Assembly: GCA_043782425.1 (NCBI GenBank)
Contig: JAYWAM010000350.1
Location: 1-22,352, forward strand
Direction: 5' to 3'
Origin: JAYWAM01 sp043782425
GTDB lineage: Bacteria; Pseudomonadota; Gammaproteobacteria; Burkholderiales; Usitatibacteraceae
Length of the DNA stretch: 22,352 bases
Shown: piece after piece, positions 13,409 through 19,240 of the stretch
Numbering within the stretch: position 1 is the stretch's first letter
How the letters are laid out: each line of letters begins with the position of its first letter
Position numbers and translations under genes: made by a program
The notes under the pieces: model-generated
Seen by the model: only the letters and a program-made list of their open reading frames with translations
What the model was told of the DNA's origin: nothing
Database searches by the model: none

Positions 13409-14413
13409 TCACCTGAATTGAGCAAGAAACTTCATGTCATTTTCAAAAAACAAGCGCAGGTCGTTCACGCCATAGCGCAACATGGCGAGCCGGTCCAGTC
13501 CCATGCCGAAGGCGAAGCCTGAGTATTGTTCGGGATTGATGCCGCCGTTGCGCAGCACTTGCGGATGAACCACGCCGGCGCCGCCGATCTCCAGCCATTT
13601 GATTGCGCCGTCTTTGCGCTCCCATTCCATATCGACTTCCACACCTGGCTCAACAAACGGAAAGTAGGAGGGACGAAAGCGAATCTGCATTTCTTCCTTC
13701 TCAAAGAAGGCGCGAAGAAACTGGGTCAACGTACCCTTGAGATCGGCAAGGCTGATGCCTTCGTCCACCCACAGTCCCTCGATCTGGTGAAACATGGGCG
13801 AATGCGTGGCGTCGTGGTCGCAGCGATACACGCGTCCTGGACAGATAATGCGCAGCGGCGGCTGGTGCGATTGCATATAACGAATCTGCACAGGCGAAGT
13901 ATGGGTGCGCAGCACATTGCCCGAGCCTTCTATGTAAAACGTATCCTGCATGGAACGCGCGGGATGCTTTTCTGGCGTATTGAGCGCCGTGAAATTGTAG
14001 TAGTCGGTCTCGATCTCAGGGCCATCGGCCACGATGAAGCCCATGGAGTGGAACAACTGCTCTATGCGTTCCAGCGCGCGCGAAATGGGATGCAAACCGC
14101 CCTGCCCCATAGACCGCCCCGGCAACGTCACATCGAGTGTTTCATCGGCGAGCTTGGCATCGAGCTCGCTGGCCAGGATCGCTTCTTTGCGCGCCGCAAT
14201 CAGCGCTTCAACTTTCTGCTTTGCTTCGTTGATAAGCGCGCCCGCTTTGGGACGCTCTTCAGGCGAGAGCTTGCCGAGCTGTTTCATTTGCTCAGTAAGC
14301 GAGCCGGACTTGCCCAGGAACTTCGCCTTGGACTGTTCCAGATCGGCGATGGTCTTTACTTGGCCCAAGATGGATTGGGCTTCGGCTACGATTGCCTCAA
14401 GATCTGCTGTCAT
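13409..14413 (-). CDS. pheS: Phenylalanine-tRNA ligase alpha subunit
   Basis: A 334-residue catalytic subunit. An N-terminal coiled-coil arm (about 1-85, LEQSKAKFLGKSGSLTEQMKQL) that contacts tRNA precedes the class II core. Motif 2 reads RVYRCDHDATHSPMFHQIEG and motif 3 FAFGMGLDRLAMLRYG. The ribosome site before the ATG is weak. A terminator-like hairpin with seven Ts ends only 30 nt upstream, leaving no room for a promoter in between, so expression must depend on readthrough from rplT (see the attenuator entry). Confidence 0.97.
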   Translation of the reverse strand: MTADLEAIVAEAQSILGQVKTIADLEQSKAKFLGKSGSLTEQMKQLGKLSPEERPKAGALINEAKQKVEALIAARKEAILASELDAKLADETLDVTLPGRSMGQGGLHPISRALERIEQLFHSMGFIVADGPEIETDYYNFTALNTPEKHPARSMQDTFYIEGSGNVLRTHTSPVQIRYMQSHQPPLRIICPGRVYRCDHDATHSPMFHQIEGLWVDEGISLADLKGTLTQFLRAFFEKEEMQIRFRPSYFPFVEPGVEVDMEWERKDGAIKWLEIGGAGVVHPQVLRNGGINPEQYSGFAFGMGLDRLAMLRYGVNDLRLFFENDMKFLAQFR

Positions 14414-14443
14414 ATCAATTCTGTGGTTGTGTTGCGCCCGTTC

Positions 14444-14485
14444 AAAAAAACAAAGGGGCTCGCGGATGGTGTCTCGCGAGCCCCT
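14444..14485 (-). terminator. Terminator-like hairpin just upstream of pheS, attenuator candidate
   Basis: On the minus strand AGGGGCTCGCG (14485-14475) pairs perfectly with CGCGAGCCCCT (14464-14454) across a 10-nt loop. TTG and seven Ts (14450-14444) follow. This is a textbook Rho-independent structure placed between rplT and pheS, as in the Phe-controlled attenuator of the enterobacterial pheST operon. No Phe-rich leader peptide is visible ahead of it. Confidence 0.7.
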
Positions 14486-14520
14486 AGGAGTCTGTCATAA
14501 ATAAAGGATTAATCACCCGG

Positions 14521-14596
<76 letters not shown>

Positions 14597-14609
14597 TTAG
14601 GGATTAATC

Positions 14610-14687
14610 TGGTCAGCCAAAGCCGACGACATCCTCGCCAAGGTCACCCACGCACGAGAGAAGCTGCATAAGGACCATTCTGTTTGA
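14610..14687 (+). pseudogene. Possible transposase C-terminal scrap (IS630-like)
   Basis: In one frame, 25 codons read WSAKADDILAKVTHAREKLH and five more residues to a stop. The W-(T/S)-x-x-ADDILA-x-V pattern resembles the C-terminus of IS630-type transposases as I know them. There is no start and nothing upstream in frame. It abuts the hairpin repeat at 14522-14596. It is short, so chance resemblance remains possible. Confidence 0.35.
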
Positions 14688-14710
14688 CGCACTACACTAG
14701 CGCTACTTAC

Positions 14711-15070
14711 TTACGCGCCGAGACCTGCCTTGGCTTGCTCGATAAATCGGCTAAAAGCAGGCTTATCCATCACCGCAAGGTCAGCAAGCACCTTGCGATC
14801 GACTTCAATGGAAGCCTTCTTCAGCCCATTCATGAACACGCTGTAAGTCATGCCTGCCTCACGCACTGCGGCGTTAATACGCGCAATCCACAGGGCGCGG
14901 AACACGCGCTTCTTGTTGCGCCGGTCACGGTAGGCGTATTGCCCGGCTTTCATCACCGCTTCTTTGGCGATGCGATAGACATTATTGCGACGGCCGCGGA
15001 AGCCTTTCGCAAGGGCTAGAACTTTCTTGTGACGCGCTTTGGCTGTTACACCACGTTTAACTCTTGGCAT
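14711..15070 (-). CDS. rplT: 50S ribosomal protein L20
   Basis: A 119-residue, strongly basic protein (MPRVKRGVTAKARHKKVLAL, then GFRGRRNNVYRIAKEAVMKA), full length. It binds 23S rRNA early in 50S assembly and in many bacteria represses its own operon. A good AAAGGAGAG ribosome site precedes the ATG. It lies 12 nt after rpmI. Confidence 0.97.
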   Translation of the reverse strand: MPRVKRGVTAKARHKKVLALAKGFRGRRNNVYRIAKEAVMKAGQYAYRDRRNKKRVFRALWIARINAAVREAGMTYSVFMNGLKKASIEVDRKVLADLAVMDKPAFSRFIEQAKAGLGA

Positions 15071-15082
15071 GTCCGCTCTCCT

Positions 15083-15280
15083 TTATGCGTAGGGAAGCAT
15101 CGCACGCACCGAGTCGGCGTTCGTTTTATGAACGCTCGTGGTGCCACGCAGTTGACGCTTGCTTTTGGTGGTTTTTTTGGTAAGGATGTGGCGCTTGAAC
15201 GCCTGCGAGCGCTTGATGCTGCCGCTTCCGCGCACTTTAAAGCGCTTGGCCGCACCGCTCTTGGTCTTCATTTTCGGCAT
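15083..15280 (-). CDS. rpmI: 50S ribosomal protein L35
   Basis: A 65-residue basic protein (MPKMKTKSGAAKRFKVRGSG, then AFKRHILTKKTTKSKRQLRG), full length for the family. It is part of the large ribosomal subunit. A 151-nt gap separates it from infC; in other bacteria the leader of rpmI is where L20 binds to repress translation, but no such structure could be verified here. Confidence 0.96.
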   Translation of the reverse strand: MPKMKTKSGAAKRFKVRGSGSIKRSQAFKRHILTKKTTKSKRQLRGTTSVHKTNADSVRAMLPYA

Positions 15281-15431
15281 GATTCAACTTTCTAGATTTG
15301 ACACCGCGTCAGGTGGTCGAACCTCTCGACACTTTTTGAACCTGGACACAGCTTATGTTTGCTGCATTGGCGCTGCGTTGCTACCGGGGCAGCGCGCCCT
15401 TGAAGCCAACTACTACCTCACTACTTCCGAG

Positions 15432-15968
15432 CTACTTCTTAACCACTTCCAACTTTTTCTTCGGCCCGATAATCATCACCATCTGGCGTCCTTCCATCTT
15501 GGGAAACTGCTCCACCTGACCGAACGGCGCCAAGTCTGCTTCCACGCGCCTTAACAGCGCAACGCCAAGCTCCTGATGCGCCATTTCACGACCCCGAAAA
15601 CGCAAGGTGATTTTCGTCTTGTCGCCTTCTTCCAAGAAACGCGTCAGATTGCGCACCTTGATGTTGTAATCACCATCATCGGTGCCCGGCCGGAATTTTA
15701 TTTCCTTAACCTGAATCTGCTTTTGCTTGAGCTTGGCCTCGTGCGCCTTCTTCGCTTCGCGGTATTTGAATTTGCCGAAATCCATGATACGGCACACCGG
15801 CGGTTTCGCGGTAGGCGCAATTTCAACCAAGTCAAGTTCCGCTTCGTCCGCCTGGCGTGTCGCTTCTACAAGACTAACGATTCCTATTTGCTGGCCTTCC
15901 GGGCCTAGCAGGCGAACCTCGGGGACGTTGATTTCCCCGTTGATTCGCACGTCCTTATCAGTAGCGAT
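15432..15968 (-). CDS. infC: Translation initiation factor IF-3, probable AUC start codon
   Basis: A protein of about 178 residues with the N-domain (VRINGEINVPEVRLLGPEGQ), a lysine-rich linker helix (REAKKAHEAKLKQKQIQVKE) and the C-domain (FRPGTDDGDYNIKVRNLTRF, FRGREMAHQELG). The first conventional start is a GTG at 15950, without a ribosome site. An AAGGAG (15980-15975) lies 6 nt before an in-frame ATC at 15968, giving (M)ATDKDVRINGEI, the usual betaproteobacterial N-terminus. infC is known for AUU-type rare starts by which IF-3 limits its own synthesis; AUC here would serve the same purpose. Upstream, thrS is missing. Confidence 0.93.
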   Translation of the reverse strand: MATDKDVRINGEINVPEVRLLGPEGQQIGIVSLVEATRQADEAELDLVEIAPTAKPPVCRIMDFGKFKYREAKKAHEAKLKQKQIQVKEIKFRPGTDDGDYNIKVRNLTRFLEEGDKTKITLRFRGREMAHQELGVALLRRVEADLAPFGQVEQFPKMEGRQMVMIIGPKKKLEVVKK

Positions 15969-16025
15969 AAAACACTCCTTGTCTGTTGCCGATTTGCCTA
16001 GTAGACCTAGTCTTCCCAGGCACCT

Positions 16026-16055
16026 ATTGTACCTATAAAACTTAACTTGCGTGAA
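16026..16055 (-). promoter_or_regulatory. Promoter of the infC-rpmI-rplT(-pheST) operon
   Basis: Minus strand: -35 TTCACG (16055-16050), 18-nt spacer, -10 TACAAT (16031-16026). Transcription would start near 16019, about 50 nt before the infC start codon. It gives the operon its own promoter in the absence of thrS. Confidence 0.55.
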
Positions 16056-16066
16056 CTTGCTTTGGG

Positions 16067-16097
16067 GACTGTTCAGCCTGCCTGCGGCTGAACAGTC
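16067..16097. terminator. Perfect 12-bp hairpin at the core/accessory junction
   Basis: GACTGTTCAGCC (16067-16078) and GGCTGAACAGTC (16086-16097) form a perfect stem with a 7-nt loop. No strong T-run follows on either strand (ACTTTAA on plus, CCCCAAAG on minus). It may insulate infC from minus-strand transcription of the accessory genes, or be a repeat end. Confidence 0.4.
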
Positions 16098-16126
16098 ACT
16101 TTAAAACTTCATGCAACAGCGCTACA

Positions 16127-16293
16127 GGCAGCGAGAATTTAATGCGTGCCTGGCCCCTTAGAATTTCGGAAGATTTGATTTGGAACCTTTGATTTAATCG
16201 TGGTCTGTCCCCGATTGTTCTTCGGCAGCGAGAATTTAATGCGTGCCTGACCCCTTTAATTCTTCTTAGAGTTAATAAAACGTGGTCTGTCCC
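16127..16293 (+). repeat. Two degenerate tandem repeat units
   Basis: GGCAGCGAGAATTTAATGCG plus about 18 further bases occur at 16127-16165 and again at 16224-16262, 97 bp apart and nearly identical. Each is followed by CGTGGTCTGTCCC (16199-16211; 16281-16293). A third fragment, CCTGGCCCCTTATGGCCCCTTAT in two pieces, lies at 16324-16346. The TGCGTGCCTGACCCC and GGTCTGTCCC motifs are common beside transposase genes in proteobacteria, so this may be the edge of a lost element. No gene lies between 15969 and 16357. Confidence 0.6.
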
Positions 16294-16357
16294 TATTTAT
16301 TTCCAGATTCAAAATATATCGACCCTGGCCCCTTATGGCCCCTTATCGTTCCCCTCA

Positions 16358-16744
16358 TTAATGTCGTTCGGAAACCTTGTTCGACGTTCTCGTTCGAATC
16401 AACTTGTCGTCGACGAACTCAAGCTCCCAAATCTCTGTAAATTCTTGAGTGGATCCAGAAACGGTTACGCTGGCGACGCTTTCCTTGCTTGTCCTCGCAC
16501 GAACGCTCTTGTAGACAAGAACTGTCCCACCCGGATTAGTTCGTCGCTCGACGGGGGAGCCAAGGGCATCTATGACATCGCGAATGCTCGCCTTGTTGCG
16601 CTCAAGCGCACTGAGCACTTGGGGGTCGATTGGCTTGCCAGAGGCCTGCTCGAATGGCCCATCGTTTACAACACACGATGAGACTGTCCAAACAGTTGCC
16701 AATAGGGCAAGAAGGCGTTTGGCAATGCGAGCAGTAGAGTTCAT
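16358..16744 (-). CDS. BamE/SmpA-OmlA-like lipoprotein, candidate immunity protein
   Basis: A 128-residue lipoprotein from the ATG at 16744 (an earlier in-frame start would add 9 residues). The signal peptide ends in VSSC with the lipidated Cys at 24. The mature part carries a BamE/SmpA-like fold pattern: VLSALERNKASIRDVIDALG, SPVERRTNPGGTVLVYKS, EIWELEFVDDKLIRTRT. Its ATG overlaps the stop of the RHS gene (ATGA, 16744-16741), so it is translated directly after it. A small gene coupled to the end of an RHS tip is normally the immunity gene. The envelope location would suit a toxin acting in the periplasm. The immunity role is inferred; a housekeeping BamE is unlikely in this context. Confidence 0.65.
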   Translation of the reverse strand: MNSTARIAKRLLALLATVWTVSSCVVNDGPFEQASGKPIDPQVLSALERNKASIRDVIDALGSPVERRTNPGGTVLVYKSVRARTSKESVASVTVSGSTQEFTEIWELEFVDDKLIRTRTSNKVSERH

Positions 16745-17538
16745 TGCGAGGCCCTTGGGCAATTGAAACAATCCTTCTCCAACTTTCTGCTTGCACCCTC
16801 GCTGCCACTGCTTCCGCTATTGCGCAGATGGTTCGCCTCATGCGCGACAGTAGACGACAGGTCGCAGCACTTCTGGAACGAGAATGCTGAGCCGCCCAGG
16901 GTAATAGTGTTGGGAAATATCGGGAAACGATTTGCCGAGCCGCAATAGGGCGAGCTTGGGTCGAAGACGTAGTTCGCGTTATCCATCTTCTTGGTGATGT
17001 TGTTCAGGTCATCGCGCGTTCGCTCGCAATCTTCGAAACGACATTTGCTCAGCTTTTCTTTCGCATCCTCCAGCGCTTGGCGCATTTTTGCTTCGTCGCC
17101 TGGGGAAAACCCTTCGAAGGTAGCAAGTCCTCTGAGGTCGATGCCAGTGAGCGGTCGCGAGAACACATAGCCGTAGGTGCTTAGCCCCGCCTTTAACCCA
17201 ATCGGATCACTCTCAATGTACCTCCCGAGCGAGGGATCGTAATCTCTGAAGTAGTTGTAGTGCGTCCCCGTCTCCTCGTCGTAATACTGGCCAGGGAAGC
17301 GGTTGTTGTACTTCATCACGCCAAGGCCGGAGGGGTTTTCGTTGGTTGAGCATCCCCCGACGTGAACTCGTCGTACATCAAGGCAATTTTCCGATGCGTG
17401 TCCGTAACTTAGGCTCACTTTGCCTGCTGCCCGGTTGCGTTTAAAGAACAAATTTTTCCAGGACGCGAGTTTAGCAGAATACGCGCGCGGCGGTAAGGAG
17501 CGTTTTTCCTTTAGCCGCTCGTTTTTCGTCTCAATCAT
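16741..17538 (-). CDS. Orphan RHS tip with C-terminal HExxH metallopeptidase, candidate polymorphic toxin
   Basis: An open frame of 265 codons without a ribosome site. Residues from about 65 match the end of an RHS shell: NPSGLGVMKYNNRFPGQYYD, TGTHYNYFRDYDPSLGRYIE, SDPIGL, then the core end RPLTGIDLRGL (about 128-138). The variable tip follows (139-265). It contains VAHEANHL, an HExxH zinc site at H233-E234-H237, a downstream E247 or E254 as third ligand, and seven cysteines (166, 171, 199, 224, 225, 257, 260) that could form disulfides. Residues 1-64 do not resemble RHS, so the long shell is missing: this is a displaced tip, as in orphan RHS/CDI cassettes, and possibly not expressed. It is coupled to the lipoprotein gene by ATGA. 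Confidence 0.7.
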   Translation of the reverse strand: MIETKNERLKEKRSLPPRAYSAKLASWKNLFFKRNRAAGKVSLSYGHASENCLDVRRVHVGGCSTNENPSGLGVMKYNNRFPGQYYDEETGTHYNYFRDYDPSLGRYIESDPIGLKAGLSTYGYVFSRPLTGIDLRGLATFEGFSPGDEAKMRQALEDAKEKLSKCRFEDCERTRDDLNNITKKMDNANYVFDPSSPYCGSANRFPIFPNTITLGGSAFSFQKCCDLSSTVAHEANHLRNSGSSGSEGASRKLEKDCFNCPRASQ

Positions 17539-18166
17539 CGAGATTCATTTTCGTTAAGCCACTCTCCACCTGGCATGCCGGCCGATGCTTATACCGCCAC
17601 TTGTATTTCTACGAGCGTAGCGAGCTGACATGGGAGCCCCTTGGGGGCGGACGGGAGCGGGGACGGGCGCGCGGGAACGAGCAGCGCAGCGCGAGCCGCG
17701 CGCCCGCGCCCGCAGGGCGGGCGGGGGGAACCAACACCACACCGCGCAACGCGCTGACTTCACAACTGTGTTGGCGGAACGCGAGCACACTGACTTTTGC
17801 CGGGGGCGCCAGACATAACGCTCAATTGTGCGAACCCGCAGGGCGCGAAGCGGTGCGCCCCGTGCACTGCCGACCAACGGGCAGGCTTTGTGCACGGGGC
17901 GCACTTTGCATAATTGCGGCGTTATGTTGAGCGGCCTACAGCCGCTTACCCCCGGCCTCGTTGACATGTGGCGAGCGAAGCTGGCCACTCACTTCTTGCT
18001 TTGAGGCTAGACGGAGTAGCGCTGCCCGCATTCGTGACGCTGTAGCCTGGCGCGCGCGTTGCGCCCTGGATCACACGCCAGGGCCTTCGCAACGCGCGTG
18101 ACAGGCGGTGAGAGTGCGAGTGATGCGTCCGCCGCCACCGGCGTGTCTACTCGCACCCTGCCTGGG
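17539..18166. other. 628-bp gene-free stretch packed with inverted repeats
   Basis: Open frames on both strands here are GC-rich and without recognisable domains. Perfect inverted repeats occur at 17664-17674/17696-17706 (CGGGCGCGCGG), 17814-17926 (separate entry), 18004-18009/18043-18048 (AGGCTA), 18053-18063/18088-18098 (CGCGCGTTGCG, with an inner CCCTGG/CCAGGG) and 18114-18121/18149-18156 (GTGCGAGT). The last three lie directly after the recombinase gene. The density of hairpins points to a recombination or replication region, not a coding one. Confidence 0.55.
17814..17926. other. attC-like imperfect hairpin, 113 bp
   Basis: The outer arms CATAACGC (17814-17821) and GCGTTATG (17919-17926) are perfect complements. 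A small asymmetric bulge follows, then CAATTGTGC pairs with GCATAATTG with one G-T wobble. An inner perfect 13-bp stem, GCGCCCCGTGCAC (17855-17867) with GTGCACGGGGCGC (17890-17902), closes a 22-nt loop. Size, bulged outer boxes and the GTTATGT / ACATAAC ends resemble integron attC sites, though the canonical box is GTTRRRY and this has T in an R position. No IntI gene is seen; the nearby recombinase is XerC-like. Confidence 0.4.
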
Positions 18167-19240
18167 TCAATCCTCCACCACCTCCTCTTCCAACGCCTCC
18201 AGCAGCGCCTCGCGCGCCTCGCCCCCATCTGGGATCACCGCGCTCGCGTTATCGCCTTCAGCGCGCTCTAATCGCGCCGGATGCGTGGCCGCGTGGATCT
18301 GCTTCAACTTCTGGATCGATACCTGCGTGTAGATCTGTGTGGTGTTGAGGTTCGCATGCCCGAGCATCGCCTGGATGTAGCGGATGTCGGCGCCGTTCTC
18401 CAGCATGTGTGTCGCCATCGCGTGGCGGAACAGATGACATGACCCCGGCGTCACGAAGCCGGCTTGCACGATGTAGTTTTTGACCAGATCGCCCAGCACG
18501 TTACGCGGGAAGCGTTCGCCGTAGTCGGTGATGAACAGCGCGCCGTCATCGACGACGCTCGCCAACTCGGGACGGACTTCGTCGCGGTAGCGCGCGAGCC
18601 AGGCGCAGGCTCTGGCGCCCAGCGGCACCATGCGATCCTTCCTCCCCTTGCCTTCGATGACGATGAGCGTGCCGCGCTCAAGATTGATGTCCTGCTCATC
18701 GAGATCAACGAGTTCGCTCCGGCGGATGCCGGTCGAGTAGAAGGTTTCCAGGATGGCGCGGTCGCGCAGACCTTGCGGCGTGCCCACGTCGGTCTGGTTG
18801 AGGATGGTTTCCACGTCGGCCACGCTGAAGACGTGGCGCGGTATGCGCATCACCTGGCGCGGCAGTTCGATGTCGGCGGCAGGGTTGTAGAGGATGTGGT
18901 GGCTGCGGGTGGCCCATTGGAAGAAGGCTTTGAGCGGCGTCACTTCAGCGCGCTGGCTTGAGAACGACAGCGGCTGGCCGTTTCTCTTGCGGTAGTGGTA
19001 GAGGTGGCGCTGGTAGCGCTCGATGATGGGCAGCGTCACTTCGCGCGGGTGCGCGAGGCCGCGCGCTTCGCACCACAGGATAAAGCGGCGCAACGCGCGG
19101 TAGCGGTAGTGCGTGGTGCGCTCGGAGAAACCCTTGGCCTTGGAGGCATCGACGAACTCGCGCATCAGCCAGGTGAAGGCGTTGTCGGGCAGGCCCCAGT
19201 CGTAGGGCTTGCGGCCCTGCTGACGCTTTTTTCTAAGCAT
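18167..19240 (-). CDS. XerC-like tyrosine recombinase of a mobile element
   Basis: A 357-residue site-specific recombinase. The N-terminal SAM-like core-binding domain spans about 20-125 (WLMREFVDASKAKGFSERTT, QWATRSHHILYNPAADIELP). The catalytic domain has all expected residues: R173 (STGIRRSEL), the K198/K201 region (EGKGRKDRMVPL), H269-x-x-R272 (CHLFRHAMATHML), H295 (MLGHANLNTT) and nucleophile Y304 (QIYTQV). It lacks the extra helix insertion that marks integron integrases. A C-terminal acidic tail of about 35 residues is unusual. The ATG overlaps the primase stop by 8 nt with no ribosome site of its own, so it is coupled to the primase. It probably mobilises or resolves the element carrying both genes; chromosomal XerC is unlikely here. 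Confidence 0.88.
   Translation of the reverse strand: MLRKKRQQGRKPYDWGLPDNAFTWLMREFVDASKAKGFSERTTHYRYRALRRFILWCEARGLAHPREVTLPIIERYQRHLYHYRKRNGQPLSFSSQRAEVTPLKAFFQWATRSHHILYNPAADIELPRQVMRIPRHVFSVADVETILNQTDVGTPQGLRDRAILETFYSTGIRRSELVDLDEQDINLERGTLIVIEGKGRKDRMVPLGARACAWLARYRDEVRPELASVVDDGALFITDYGERFPRNVLGDLVKNYIVQAGFVTPGSCHLFRHAMATHMLENGADIRYIQAMLGHANLNTTQIYTQVSIQKLKQIHAATHPARLERAEGDNASAVIPDGGEAREALLEALEEEVVED

Noticed and set aside
11995..13416. Long plus-strand open frame of 473 codons opposite pheT
   Set aside because: It lies entirely antisense to a well-supported pheT, has no recognisable domain, and such frames are expected opposite GC-rich coding sequence.
13526..14500. Plus-strand open frame of 324 codons opposite pheS
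   Set aside because: It is the antisense shadow of pheS and contains no domain pattern.
17554..17988. Minus-strand frame of 144 codons and plus-strand frame of 109 codons in the hairpin-rich region
   Set aside because: They are Arg/Ala/Pro-rich translations of inverted repeats, without ribosome sites or domains.
18167..19240. Recombinase as an integron integrase (IntI)
   Set aside because: The extra helix insertion between the catalytic boxes that defines IntI is absent; the sequence is XerC-like, so the attC-like hairpin cannot be tied to a local integron integrase.
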